Source: CAMLHU01 sp049680185 (GTDB lineage Bacteria; Gemmatimonadota; Gemmatimonadetes; Gemmatimonadales; GWC2-71-9). From it: a stretch of DNA of 64,000 bases. A model generated the notes under the pieces. That model had not been told where the DNA came from, made no database searches, and saw only the letters and a program-made list of their open reading frames with translations. The position numbers and the translations under genes were made by a program. How positions within the stretch are numbered: the stretch's first letter is position 1; every line of letters begins with the position of its first letter. Below are positions 8,988-16,202 of the stretch, one piece after another. The DNA lies in assembly GCA_049680185.1 (NCBI GenBank), contig JBAUHI010000043.1:1-64000 (forward strand), given 5' to 3'.

Positions 8988-9288
8988 CTGGCTCAAACGC
9001 CCTCCACACCGGCGACACGCCGGCCGATTCAAGTGCCCGCCATGGCGCCGCGCGTCGGTACGCACCGCGGCCCCGTCGACCTCAAGCCCGAAAACTAATG
9101 CGGTATGTGCCCGAATGGGTTCAGCCCTGCATGAAAAAACCGTCGAGCCACTTCGGCCCGTGAGACGGCCCCGGAGCCGGCGTGCCCGCTTCGCGTGCGC
9201 GCTACTCGCAGTGGGGCGGGGGATCGTCGGTGGCGTCCGCGTTGTCCTCCACTATACAGCGCGCCTGGCGTGGTGGTTCCTGCGGCCT
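8988..9288. other. intergenic region upstream of the RND operon
   Basis: About 300 bases separate the adaptor gene from attC 3. They should hold the operon promoter. On the minus strand TATAGT at about 9253-9258 is a possible -10, without a good -35. A short + strand frame starting at 9098 (MRYVPEWVQPCMKKPSSHF) has no ribosome site. Nothing else was recognised. Confidence 0.4.
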
Positions 9289-9415
9289 GCCAAACGCCTG
9301 GAACTGGTGGGCCGACAGGGCCAGGGCGCTATAGATTGATGCGAGATCGGGAGGCCGCAATGGAACCATTGAATTCGTTCGATCAGGCTCGATGCCCGCA
9401 GCTCAAGCGTTGGCG
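9289..9415 (+). repeat. attC recombination site 3 (long form, 127 bp)
   Basis: The left box GCCAAAC is followed by GCCTGGAACTGGTGGGCC, which pairs with GATGCCCGCAGCTCAAGCG; the right box is GTTGGCG at 9409. The spacer tracts GATCGGGAGGCCGCAATGGAA and ATTGAATTCGTTCGATC repeat those of site 1 with few changes. Six bases (CGAGCG) present in site 1 before the right box are missing, and the right box departs from GTTRRRY at two positions. Activity may therefore be reduced. No + strand gene precedes it; the inserted RND operon does. Confidence 0.75.
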
Positions 9416-9485
9416 CGCTGGTCCTTTTGCAAGTAACATGGATCGTCGACACGCTCGTTGGACAACACGACAAGGGGCCATCCAC

Positions 9486-10355
9486 ATGACAATGTTCAAC
9501 TGCTATTCGATCGTACTTTGCAGCATTGCCGTTGTCACAAGCGGCTGTGGAGGCGACGGAATGTCGACTGCGCCTACCACGCTCGATTGCCCGGCCCCGG
9601 TCGCAGGCAAGATCACGGTGTGCGGACAGATCGCCGACGTCGAGAGCGGCGCATTCCTCGAAGCGGCGGGCGCCACCGGCGCCCCCTGCGGGACGTCGCC
9701 CTCCGCCGACGGGCCCTGCTCGGTCGCGATCGGGTTCTACGACGCGGACGACTTCGCCGCGAACCCCAGCGCCGCGACGCCGCTCGCCTCGGCGACCCTC
9801 TACGTCGACGACCGCGGTCGCTACCGCGCTGAGAACCTGACCGCACCGCCGTCGGGCTATCTCGCCGTCTCGGTCGACGACGCCTTGGGAACGGACGACC
9901 GCCACCGCCCGACGGTCGTCGTCACCCCTACCGCCGTCGGGGAGTTCCAGGTGCTTCGCGCGTTCGTGACGCGCAACCAGACCGACTCCGCCTGGAGCGC
10001 CGCCGCCGGCCTGGTCGGGCCGACGTTCGCCGACAGCGGTGTCATCGCGGCGATCTTTCGCTACCAGGGCGTCGGCCGATCGGGCGTGACGATCACGAGG
10101 AGTGGCACCACCGCGCCGGCCGACGACTACTACTTCTCCGACGCCGGACAGACCCACTCCACGGTCGTCTCCTCCGGCCCCACCGGCACGAATGGTGGGG
10201 CCCTCCTCCTCAACTCTGGGCTCGTCCAGCACAGCGGGACCGGGGGCGAGCCCACCGCGTGTCACTGGCCGAGCACGATCGCGGCGTCGATCCCCGGTGT
10301 GGTCTTCGTCCAGTTGATAGATGCCGAGACCGCCGCGGACGCCCTCTGCCCCTGA
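9486..10355 (+). CDS. predicted lipoprotein of unknown function (cassette gene)
   Basis: A 289-residue protein. The start at 9486 gives a leader (MTMFNCYSIVLCSIAVVTSGCGG) with a plausible lipobox ending in Cys, so it is probably anchored in a membrane. The mature part is rich in Ala, Thr and Asp, with a segment (ATLYVDDRGRYRAENLTAPPSGYLAVSVDD) that resembles a carboxypeptidase-regulatory-like or Ig-type beta domain, and a C-terminal half with paired Cys. No family was recognised with confidence. It sits between attC 3 and attC 4, the normal place for a cassette gene. Confidence 0.65.
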   Translation: MTMFNCYSIVLCSIAVVTSGCGGDGMSTAPTTLDCPAPVAGKITVCGQIADVESGAFLEAAGATGAPCGTSPSADGPCSVAIGFYDADDFAANPSAATPLASATLYVDDRGRYRAENLTAPPSGYLAVSVDDALGTDDRHRPTVVVTPTAVGEFQVLRAFVTRNQTDSAWSAAAGLVGPTFADSGVIAAIFRYQGVGRSGVTITRSGTTAPADDYYFSDAGQTHSTVVSSGPTGTNGGALLLNSGLVQHSGTGGEPTACHWPSTIAASIPGVVFVQLIDAETAADALCP

Positions 10356-10394
10356 CCCTGACACATCAAAGGGGCGGGGGTCGGATCCACCGAG

Positions 10395-10601
10395 GTGACT
10401 CAATTGCTCATCGTCGAGCCCTGGGTCCGCCGGTTTCAGCTCCCGCCGAGTGGGGCGCTACACCTGACTGCAGGCAACCCCTTGCCAGGCATCGTCGACG
10501 TGGAGTCCGAGCCAGGAGTCACAGCTGTCCACGCGTGGGACATGAGCACCCGCCCGAACTGCGCGTGGAGCTGGCGGGCCGTCACGGCCAAGGCTCCATA
10601 G
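10395..10601 (+). CDS. possible small cassette ORF running into attC
   Basis: A GTG-initiated frame of 68 residues opens VTQLLIVEPWVRRFQLPPSG and ends inside attC 4. It lies in the 197-base gap between the lipoprotein stop and attC 4, which is otherwise unexplained. Cassette frames that terminate inside attC are known, but there is only a poor ribosome site and no homology that I recognise. It may be the residue of another cassette whose own attC was lost. Confidence 0.2.
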   Translation: MTQLLIVEPWVRRFQLPPSGALHLTAGNPLPGIVDVESEPGVTAVHAWDMSTRPNCAWSWRAVTAKAP

Positions 10602-10688
10602 ACCGACGCTAGATCGGGAGGCCATGATGGAAGCTATGAAGTCGCTCACCCTGGCTCGACGCCCGCAGCTCAAGCGCGAGCGTTGGTC
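10553..10688 (+). repeat. attC recombination site 4 (long form, 136 bp)
   Basis: The left box CCCGAAC (10553-10559) and right box GTTGGTC (10682-10688) flank arms TGGAGCTGGCGGGC and GCCCGCAGCTCAAGCG. The internal 99 bases from 10571 to 10669 are identical to those of attC 6 (11712-11810) except for one base, G at 10633 against A at 11774. This is the best-preserved long site together with site 1. The next gene starts 28 bases beyond it. Confidence 0.82.
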
Positions 10689-10715
10689 GGCGACCACAAA
10701 CAAGGAGATGTACCG

Positions 10716-11177
10716 ATGCCCACGGTGACGCCGTTCCTGATGTTCAACGACCAACTCGAGGCGGCGATCGCGTTCTACACCGCTACGTTCCCGGACTCCA
10801 GGATCAAGAACGTTGCACGTACCGGAAAAGACGGCCCGATCACGTCCGCCGGATTCGTCATCGGTGGTCAGTCCTTCATGGGCTACAATGGCGGCCCGTA
10901 CTTCAGTTTTTCCCAAGGGTTCTCGCTTTTTGTCGACTGCAAAGACCAAGAGGAGGTCGACGATTACTGGAACACGCTCGTCAATGCCGGCGCAACCCCG
11001 TTGCAGTGCGGCTGGATCACCGACCAGTTCGGTGTCACGTGGCAGATCGTTCCGAGGCGTTTCATGGAACTCATGAGCGATCAGAACCCCAAGAAGGTAC
11101 AAGCGGTGATGGAAGCCATGATGACGATGGTGAAGCTCGACGTCGCAGTACTCGAGAGAGCGTACGATCGGGCATGA
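10716..11177 (+). CDS. VOC superfamily protein, PhnB type (cassette gene)
   Basis: A 153-residue protein of the PhnB/3-demethylubiquinone methyltransferase-like branch of the VOC fold. It opens TVTPFLMFNDQLEAAIAFYT, has the family block GGQSFMGYNGG, and later CGWITDQFGVTWQIVPRR. Members are probable metal- or substrate-binding dimers of unsettled function, often linked to stress or resistance. AAGGAGATG at 10702-10710 sets the start at 10716, shortly after attC 4. The stop codon lies inside attC 5, as in compact cassettes. Confidence 0.85.
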   Translation: MPTVTPFLMFNDQLEAAIAFYTATFPDSRIKNVARTGKDGPITSAGFVIGGQSFMGYNGGPYFSFSQGFSLFVDCKDQEEVDDYWNTLVNAGATPLQCGWITDQFGVTWQIVPRRFMELMSDQNPKKVQAVMEAMMTMVKLDVAVLERAYDRA

Positions 11178-11235
11178 CGATCAGCGACGCCGACGCGTTG
11201 ATGGTCGCCTGCGCCGCTCATGCCGAGCGTTAGCC
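11160..11235 (+). repeat. attC recombination site 5 (short form, 76 bp)
   Basis: The outer part TACGATCGGGCATGA (11162-11176) pairs with TCATGCCGAGCGTTA (11218-11232), with one mismatch and single-base bulges; the right box is GTTAGCC. The right arm GCTCATGCCGAGCGTTAG aligns with GCTCAAGCGCGAGCGTTAG of the long sites, so this looks like a shortened relative rather than an unrelated repeat. It overlaps the last codons of the VOC gene. The left box (GCGTACG) is degenerate. Confidence 0.6.
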
Positions 11236-11258
11236 GACGTTACCGAGAGGGCGCGAGA

Positions 11259-11681
11259 ATGAGATCCGTGCTGGTCGCAGACGTGCTGCTCACCATTCTG
11301 CTACTGGGAACCGCCCCATCATGCGCGGGTGTGCCACGAGCGGCCCCTTCCTCCGCCGCGGCGACCCCCTGCCCCCCAACAGGCGGGCGACGGGATCCGA
11401 CCGGCTCGCTCACGTTCGACAGTACCGCTGTCGATCGCGATGCGGAGGTCGTGACCATCGACACGAGCGTGGACTTCCCGTCCCCGGGGCACGCGATCTT
11501 GCGGTTCGTCATCGACACGAGCGGCCACGCGGACCTCCGCACCCTGACGATCGAGCCAGGAAGCGACTCAGTCATCGCCGCCCGAGCGCTCCTGCTGGTG
11601 CCGCAGACCCGATTCCGGCCGGCCCTTCTCAAGGGCTGCCGCGTGCGGGTCTGGGCCCGATGGCCGTTCACCGCCTCGTGA
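11259..11681 (+). CDS. lipoprotein with TonB C-terminal-like domain (cassette gene)
   Basis: A 140-residue protein starting at 11259 with a leader ending LLLGTAPSCAG, a likely lipobox. After a low-complexity Ala/Pro/Ser stretch, residues about 80-138 (ILRFVIDTSGHADLRTLTIE, then SVIAARALLLVPQTRFRPA) follow the pattern of the TonB C-terminal domain: a V(D)xxGxv strand, then a helix leading to a W/RF-rPa strand. It lacks the TonB membrane helix and proline-rich spacer, so it is unlikely to transduce energy. The role is unknown. It is a cassette gene lying between attC 5 and attC 6. Confidence 0.65.
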   Translation: MRSVLVADVLLTILLLGTAPSCAGVPRAAPSSAAATPCPPTGGRRDPTGSLTFDSTAVDRDAEVVTIDTSVDFPSPGHAILRFVIDTSGHADLRTLTIEPGSDSVIAARALLLVPQTRFRPALLKGCRVRVWARWPFTAS

Positions 11682-11692
11682 GTGGACGCGCC

Positions 11693-11823
11693 GTCCAACG
11701 TGCGCTTGATGCTGGCGGGCCGTCACGGCCAAGGCTCCATAGACCGACGCTAGATCGGGAGGCCATGATGGAAACTATGAAGTCGCTCACCCTGGCTCGA
11801 CGCCCGCAGCGCGAGCATTCGGC
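11693..11823 (+). repeat. attC recombination site 6 (long form, right arm degenerate)
   Basis: The left box GTCCAAC fits RYYYAAC exactly and is followed by GTGCGCTTGATGCTGGCGGGC. The internal 99 bases copy attC 4 with one change. The right arm has lost six bases (TCAAGC) and the right box reads ATTCGGC instead of GTTRRRY. The site should therefore be a poor recombination partner on its right side, which would tend to fix the following gene to the preceding one. Confidence 0.75.
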
Positions 11824-11837
11824 GGCGAGGTCTCCTG

Positions 11838-12311
11838 ATGCTGACCCCTGAAGTGATCCGCTCGCGATTGATCTCGCAGGGCTTCTCCTGCGACACGGAC
11901 CCGCGCATCATGGTCAACGCCCGCTGGCTGCGCTTCACGCCCACGCTGAGTACGATCTGTATCATCATCGGGACCGCGCTCCGGTCCCCGACTGTGCTGT
12001 GGTCGTTCGCATTCATCGCCGTGGTCGGCGCTGCAGGCTGGCATCCATTCGACGCCCTATTCAATGCGATCGTACGCCGGTGGGTGCACGCGCCGCGTTT
12101 GGGGCCGAATCCGGCCCCCCGTCGGTTCGCCATGGCTGTCGCCGCCATCTGGAGCGCGGCCGCCGGCTGGTTGATGAGCGCTGGTCTCCTTCGGGCCGGC
12201 GTGGTAGCGGGTGGTGTCTTATCCCTGGCGGCGGCGATCGTTGCCACGACCCACTTCTGCCTTGGCTCCTGGTTGTATCATATGCTTCGGGGGCGGACGA
12301 TCTCCGCCTGA
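11838..12311 (+). CDS. DUF4395-family membrane protein (cassette gene)
   Basis: A 157-residue protein with about four membrane spans. The block GWHPFDALFNAIVRRWVHAP followed by LGPNPAPRRFAMAVAAIW is the signature of DUF4395, a family of small membrane proteins of unknown function. It starts 15 bases after attC 6, with a weak ribosome site, and its stop TGA at 12309-12311 lies inside attC 7. Compact packing between two attC-type repeats is the cassette layout. Confidence 0.8.
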   Translation: MLTPEVIRSRLISQGFSCDTDPRIMVNARWLRFTPTLSTICIIIGTALRSPTVLWSFAFIAVVGAAGWHPFDALFNAIVRRWVHAPRLGPNPAPRRFAMAVAAIWSAAAGWLMSAGLLRAGVVAGGVLSLAAAIVATTHFCLGSWLYHMLRGRTISA

Positions 12312-12351
12312 CGTGGGCTTGGCGCCCGCAGCCCACGCGCGAGGGGTAGGC
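12306..12351 (+). repeat. attC recombination site 7 (very short, degenerate)
   Basis: The left box GCCTGAC differs by one base from the common GCCTAAC, and the right box GGTAGGC by one base from GTTAGGC. ACGTGGGCT pairs with AGCCCACGC. The right arm CGCCCGCAGCCCACGCGCGAG aligns with CGCCCGCAGCTCAAGCGCGAG of the long sites. This suggests a long site that lost its left arm and spacer by deletion. At 46 bases it is shorter than usual functional attC sites. Confidence 0.5.
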
Positions 12352-12379
12352 CGGCATCCGGACCTGCACGAGGAGGATC

Positions 12380-13009
12380 ATGAGCAACGTATTCGTCAGC
12401 ATCGGCCTGAGCCTCGACGGCTACATGGCACCGGACGGGATGACCATGGACAAGCCGGAGTACAAGAATTGGGGCGCCAAGTGGGGTGCGTTGATGGCCT
12501 GGCTCGTCACCCAACGGTACTTCCGCGAGAACCTCCAGCTCGGATCAGGGGGAGAGACCGGCCCGGTCAATGACCTGGTCCGCAACACCACCGAGCGCAT
12601 CGGCGCCAACATCATGGGCAAGCGGATGTTCGACCAGGGCGAGAGCGTCTGGCCGGAGGAGGCTCCCTTTCACACCCCGGTCTACGTGCTGACCAACCAG
12701 AAACGCGAACCGTGGGTGCGCCCTGGTGGGACGATCTTTCACTTCATCAACGACGGGCCGGAGCATGCCCTGGAGCTGGCTCGGGGCTCCGCGGGCAGCC
12801 GTGATGTTCGCATCGCGGGTGGCGCGGATGTGATCCAGCAGTACCTCAACCTGGGTGCCGTCGACGAACTGGAAGTCGCCCTGGCACCCGTGCTGTTCGG
12901 TGGCGGGCGACGTCTCTTCGAGAACCTGCGCGAGCCCGGGCCGCAGTTCCGCATCGACCGCGTCCTGGACGGCCCCGCAGCCACGCACGTGCGCTATGTG
13001 CGTGAGTGA
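12380..13009 (+). CDS. dihydrofolate reductase-like (RibD C-terminal domain) protein (cassette gene)
   Basis: A 209-residue single-domain RibD_C protein. Family marks are VFVSIGLSLDGYMAPDG at the start, IGANIMGKRMFDQGE, VRIAGGADVIQQYLNLGAVDE and LAPVLFGGGRRLF. GAGGAGGATC just before the ATG sets the start. It is probably an NAD(P)H-dependent reductase of unknown substrate. It follows attC 7 by 28 bases, and a stem-loop lies directly after its stop. It is clearly diverged from the copies at 2506 and 19713, so this is not a local duplication. Confidence 0.85.
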   Translation: MSNVFVSIGLSLDGYMAPDGMTMDKPEYKNWGAKWGALMAWLVTQRYFRENLQLGSGGETGPVNDLVRNTTERIGANIMGKRMFDQGESVWPEEAPFHTPVYVLTNQKREPWVRPGGTIFHFINDGPEHALELARGSAGSRDVRIAGGADVIQQYLNLGAVDELEVALAPVLFGGGRRLFENLREPGPQFRIDRVLDGPAATHVRYVRE

Positions 13010-13040
13010 GGGCGGCCTGACAGCCGGTCGAGGTCGCCCT
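13009..13040 (+). terminator. stem-loop after the RibD_C gene
   Basis: AGGGCGGCCT (13009-13018) pairs over ten positions, one of them G-U, with AGGTCGCCCT (13031-13040) around a 12-base loop. There is no T-run behind it, only TCTTCGCC, so it would be a weak intrinsic terminator at best. It contains GCCTGAC, an attC-like left box, but no right box. Confidence 0.4.
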
Positions 13041-13060
13041 TCTTCGCCCCGGAAGAGCCC

Positions 13061-13864
13061 ATGACCCATTCCCTGAGAGTGACTATGTCCGCCCGACCAC
13101 TCGCCACACCGATACCGTGGATGCTCGCTCTCCCCTGCCTCTGTTCGGCCGTTGCGGCGCAGGCGCCAACGCGCGTGACCGTGACCTTCGGCCAGCTGCC
13201 GGCCGAATGGATCGTCCAGCAGAGCCCGATGGATGAGATCTGGAAGCCCCTGGGTATGGGAGGCGTCAACTACTTCGCCTTCGGCGGTCCCGTCACCCCG
13301 AACAATTTCGCGGCGCGGTCCGACCCCGCCTCGCCCCTCTATCAGGCGTGGCTCGGCGCCTACGTCGTGGTCGGCGGACTGGACTCGGCCTCGGCCGCCG
13401 ATGAAGCACGCCAAGGGGAACTGATCACGCACCTCGCGCAGTACGACCAACGCGCGTGGCTGGCCGCCATGGGCGACTCAGCTCCCGTCGCGGAACTTGT
13501 CGGGCCGCTGCGCCGGTCGCAGGTCGTCATTGACGGCGGAGTCCGGTCGCTCTTCGTCGGCAACATGCGGAGTCACAGCGACCTGAGCGTTGCGACCACC
13601 CCCCTGGCGAAAAGCCTCGGGATGCCCCCCGCCACATCGTGGCAGACCCAGCTCGCTCCATTCCACGACGTGATCCTCCACGTGCAGGGCGCGGTGTGGT
13701 ACGACGCCGCTCGCCGCGTCAGCATAATCGTGTACGGGGTGTCCTCCGCTTTCGACACCAAGGCGCGACTGGCGCACGACAACGGTCCGGCCCTCGACGA
13801 CTCGCTGCGCATCCTCATGCGTCAAGCGCACGTCGTTGACCGGCCGGCGCCGGGCGCACCCTGA
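13061..13864 (+). CDS. secreted protein of unknown function
   Basis: A 267-residue protein with an N-terminal leader ending LCSAVAAQAP, hence exported. GGAAGAG before 13061 supports that start; Met at 13085 is an alternative and gives a more usual leader length. The mature part has no domain I recognise. Notable blocks are PLGMGGVNYFAFGGPVTPNN, a helical middle, and IIVYGVSSAFDTKARLAHDN near the end. It lies in the array after the RibD_C cassette but is not followed by a recognisable attC. Confidence 0.6.
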   Translation: MTHSLRVTMSARPLATPIPWMLALPCLCSAVAAQAPTRVTVTFGQLPAEWIVQQSPMDEIWKPLGMGGVNYFAFGGPVTPNNFAARSDPASPLYQAWLGAYVVVGGLDSASAADEARQGELITHLAQYDQRAWLAAMGDSAPVAELVGPLRRSQVVIDGGVRSLFVGNMRSHSDLSVATTPLAKSLGMPPATSWQTQLAPFHDVILHVQGAVWYDAARRVSIIVYGVSSAFDTKARLAHDNGPALDDSLRILMRQAHVVDRPAPGAP

Positions 13865-14080
13865 ACGACCTTGGCGGCAAGTGGTGGAGTGGTGAAGTCC
13901 CGGATCTGCAGCTGCTAGCTGCCTGACACCAAAGCGATCGACGTCCGATCGAAGACCGGGCTGCCGGCACCGTGTTCGATGGTCCGGCGACTGGACCCGC
14001 CAGCGACCTGAACGAACCGTCGGCTGCGCTCCGGGCACCCGGCTCCGACGTGACCACCGCCTTCGCGACCTACTTCGGGC
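13865..14080. other. intergenic region between convergent genes
   Basis: About 215 bases separate the secreted protein from the 3' end of the DUF1801 gene. A small palindrome (CAGCTGCTAGCTG near 13908) is present. No attC, promoter or convincing frame was seen. Confidence 0.4.
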
Positions 14081-14581
14081 TTATCGCTTCTTCCCGCCGA
14101 CACCAGGCACCGCCGCGACCTGTTTCATCCATGCCGCGATCTGGCGTTCGTCGAGATCGTCCACGGATCTCGGCTCCACGCCCCGCGTCGACTTGCCCAT
14201 CCCCACCGGTGTCACCGGGGGGACCGGCGTGAGCGCCACGCCGTTGATGAACATCAGCTTGACGTGGCCGACAAAGCCGCCGCACGAGAAGCACCAGCCG
14301 TCGCCGACGCCATAGTACGCCATGCCCCACTTCACCGAGCGCTGCAGGCCAGGCAGCGTCCTGGCGGCCAGGGCATCGATGTGTTCGGCGATGCCGCGCT
14401 GCGGCTGTGGCAGGCTGGCGATGTAGGCGAAGACCGGCTTGTCACCGACCGCGGCCTTGGCGGGGCTTGCCCTGCCGGTCATCGCTTCCGGCAGCGTGAT
14501 GACCACGAAGCCCTGCGCTGCCTTCTGCTTGGCCGGTTTCCGGACTCCGGTCACGATCATCTTCTTCTTGCGGATGGGCAT
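14081..14581 (-). CDS. DUF1801 domain protein
   Basis: A 166-residue protein. After a basic N-terminus (MPIRKKK), residues about 50-160 contain the DUF1801 pattern VFAYIASLPQPQRGIAEHID, then SVKWGMAYYGVGDGWCFSCGG and VKLMFINGVALTP. The family has a small alpha/beta fold related to YdhG/YjhX-type proteins and no settled function. GGAGG precedes the ATG. It lies 63 bases behind the SRPBCC gene on the same strand and is probably the third gene of that operon. A second DUF1801 gene is at 27984. Confidence 0.8.
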   Translation of the reverse strand: MPIRKKKMIVTGVRKPAKQKAAQGFVVITLPEAMTGRASPAKAAVGDKPVFAYIASLPQPQRGIAEHIDALAARTLPGLQRSVKWGMAYYGVGDGWCFSCGGFVGHVKLMFINGVALTPVPPVTPVGMGKSTRGVEPRSVDDLDERQIAAWMKQVAAVPGVGGKKR

Positions 14582-14644
14582 GGTGGCCTCCTGACGAGAT
14601 CGGACCGGTAGATGACGCCGGCCAACTGACGGACACGGACTTCG

Positions 14645-15166
14645 TCAGCGCCCCGCGTTCGCGCCGAGTGAGCCGAGGAGGGTTTCAAGCTGGTCGAACG
14701 ACTCGCTGAAGCCGCCCGTGCTCCCCGAGACCATCGCCTCGTCGAGCGCCTGCTTCGAGGGATAGAGGTCGCGCAACACCACCAGCGTCGTACCCCCCTG
14801 CTCCTCGAACGTCACCGTCGTGACGGGGCCCCCCTCGCCCCCTTCCTCGTTGGTCCAGACGACCCGCGAGTTCGGCACCACCTCGAGGTACTTGCCGAAG
14901 AACTCCATCGGCGGCGCGTCGCCGTTGGCGAAGGTGAGCTTGTAGCCGCCCCCGGTGCGGGCGTCCATCTCGCAGGACAGGAGGGTGATCGGGAACGACT
15001 TCGGCACCCACCACTGCTTGAAGAGCTCGGCGGTCGTCCACGCCTTGAACACCAGGCGTGCCGGGCCGTTGAAGGTCCGGGTGACGACCAGCTCGCGGTC
15101 GGACTTCCGTTCCACGTTCGTGCTGTGCTGCATCGGGACGACCTCACTCTCTGTGCGTGCGTTCAT
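14645..15166 (-). CDS. SRPBCC family protein (AHSA1-like)
   Basis: A 173-residue START/Bet v1-type ligand-binding protein of the AHSA1/CalC branch. It has RTFNGPARLVFKAWTTAEL, QWWVPKSFP, then the long strand pair with VTFEEQGGTTLVVLRDLYPS, and the C-terminal helix GGFSESFDQLETLL. GGAGGAAA before the ATG fixes the start. It overlaps the stop of the ArsR gene by 23 bases, so the two are translationally coupled, a very common pairing in which the regulator controls this gene. The ligand is unknown. Confidence 0.88.
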   Translation of the reverse strand: MNARTESEVVPMQHSTNVERKSDRELVVTRTFNGPARLVFKAWTTAELFKQWWVPKSFPITLLSCEMDARTGGGYKLTFANGDAPPMEFFGKYLEVVPNSRVVWTNEEGGEGGPVTTVTFEEQGGTTLVVLRDLYPSKQALDEAMVSGSTGGFSESFDQLETLLGSLGANAGR

Positions 15167-15509
15167 TGGTTTCCTCCTGCCGCTGTAGTTCCTCGACGAC
15201 CTCGTCCAGTGCGTTGAACTGCTCCTCCCAGCGCTGCCGGTACCGCTCGAGCCAAGCCATCGCTTCCTCCAATCGGCGTGGGCCGATCCTGCAGGTCCGC
15301 ACCCGTCCGACCTTTTCCGTGGTGACCAGCCCGGCCCGCTCCAGGACGCCGACGTGCTTCTTCATCCCCGTGCGGGTCATGTGGAACTTCACGGCCAGGT
15401 CCGTGATCGACGCGTTCGAACGTCCGAGCCGCTCTAGAACACCGCGCCGAGTGGTATCCGAGAGGGCGGCGAACGAGGTATCCAGTCGGATTCGCGTATA
15501 CTGAACCAT
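15144..15509 (-). CDS. ArsR-family transcriptional regulator
   Basis: A 121-residue winged-helix repressor of the subgroup paired with SRPBCC proteins. It begins MVQYT, then FAALSDTTRRGVLERL, the recognition region ITDLAVKFHMTRTGMKKHV, LERAGLVTTEKVGRVRTC as the wing, and a C-terminal helical tail ending in EETNERTHRE. No metal-binding CxC motif is present, so it is not an arsenic sensor in the strict sense. The start codon lies in the middle of a 26-bp perfect palindrome (15497-15522), the probable operator. It is the first gene of a three-gene minus-strand operon. Confidence 0.88.
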   Translation of the reverse strand: MVQYTRIRLDTSFAALSDTTRRGVLERLGRSNASITDLAVKFHMTRTGMKKHVGVLERAGLVTTEKVGRVRTCRIGPRRLEEAMAWLERYRQRWEEQFNALDEVVEELQRQEETNERTHRE

Positions 15510-15522
15510 ATGGTTCAGTATA
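15497..15522. promoter_or_regulatory. 26-bp perfect palindrome, probable ArsR operator
   Basis: TATACTGAACCAT is followed directly by its exact reverse complement, centred on 15509/15510, so that the central CATATG contains the ATG of the minus-strand arsR gene. A dimeric winged-helix repressor bound here would block its own initiation region. The arms also hold TATACT-like -10 sequence on each strand, so it could affect the divergent RidA gene as well. The palindrome is directly visible; its role is inferred. Confidence 0.75.
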
Positions 15523-15642
15523 GCGACAGCACCCGCGACCCGCAAGGGGCCGATCCAGGACGGCGGGTCGACGCGGCGCGACATATACTTGTGGCCGACG
15601 TTCGCCGCCATCCGCGGTCCCCCGACCCTTGAGGACGCTCGC

Positions 15643-16131
15643 ATGCCGCTCATCGAGCAACGCCTGAAATCACTCGGCCTGGTGCTCCCTCCCCCGCCGA
15701 AGCTCCCGCCGGGCATGGTCCGGCCGTTCCAGTCCGTGCGTATCCTCGACCAACGTGCCTTCATCTCCGGACATGGACCGCAGGACCCCGATGGCAGCCT
15801 CGCTGGCCCCTTGGGCAAGGTGGACATCGAACTCACGATCGACCAAGGCTACGCGGCCGCCCGACTGACCGCGCTCTCGATACTCGGCAGCCTCCACCGG
15901 GCACTTGGCGACCTCGACCGGATCCGCGCCTGGACCCGCGTCTTCGGGATGGTCAATTCCGCCCCTGGATTCACGATGCAGCCCAAAGTCATCAATGGCT
16001 TCTCGGACCTGATCCTCGAGGTATTCGGACCCGACGTCGGCGCGCACAGTCGCAGCGCCGTCGGCTTGGCGGCCCTGCCATTCGGGATGCCAGTGGAGAT
16101 CGAGGCCGAGGTCTGTCTCCACGCGACCTGA
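15643..16131 (+). CDS. RidA/YjgF family protein
   Basis: A 162-residue protein of the RutC/YjgF/UK114 family. The start at 15643 yields MPLIEQRLKSLGLVLPPPPK, a typical opening of the longer RidA-like branch, followed by FISGHGPQDPDG, a helix with AARLTALSILGSLHRALGDLD, GMVNSAPGFTMQP and ending GMPVEIEAEVCL. RidA proteins hydrolyse reactive enamine/imine intermediates when the conserved Arg is present; in this branch the site differs and the substrate is unknown. It diverges from arsR with the palindrome between them. Confidence 0.82.
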   Translation: MPLIEQRLKSLGLVLPPPPKLPPGMVRPFQSVRILDQRAFISGHGPQDPDGSLAGPLGKVDIELTIDQGYAAARLTALSILGSLHRALGDLDRIRAWTRVFGMVNSAPGFTMQPKVINGFSDLILEVFGPDVGAHSRSAVGLAALPFGMPVEIEAEVCLHAT

Positions 16132-16202
16132 CCCGCGCGAGCTGAGGGCGGGGCCAAGCCGTTCGGCCGCCGTGATGGACCAGAGATGACCGCTGAGGCG
16201 AT

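Noticed and set aside
13009..13040. Stem-loop with GCCTGAC considered as a ninth attC
   Set aside because: No GTTRRRY right box and no family right arm. Better described as a stem-loop.
15144..15509. Arsenic-responsive operon
   Set aside because: The ArsR-type regulator lacks the metal-binding Cys pair and its neighbours are SRPBCC and DUF1801 genes, not arsenate reductase or arsenite pumps.
16124..16175. ACCTGAC followed by GCGCGAGCTGAGGGC and CCGTTCGGCC considered as an attC after the RidA gene
   Set aside because: The arms do not pair convincingly and the boxes are degenerate.
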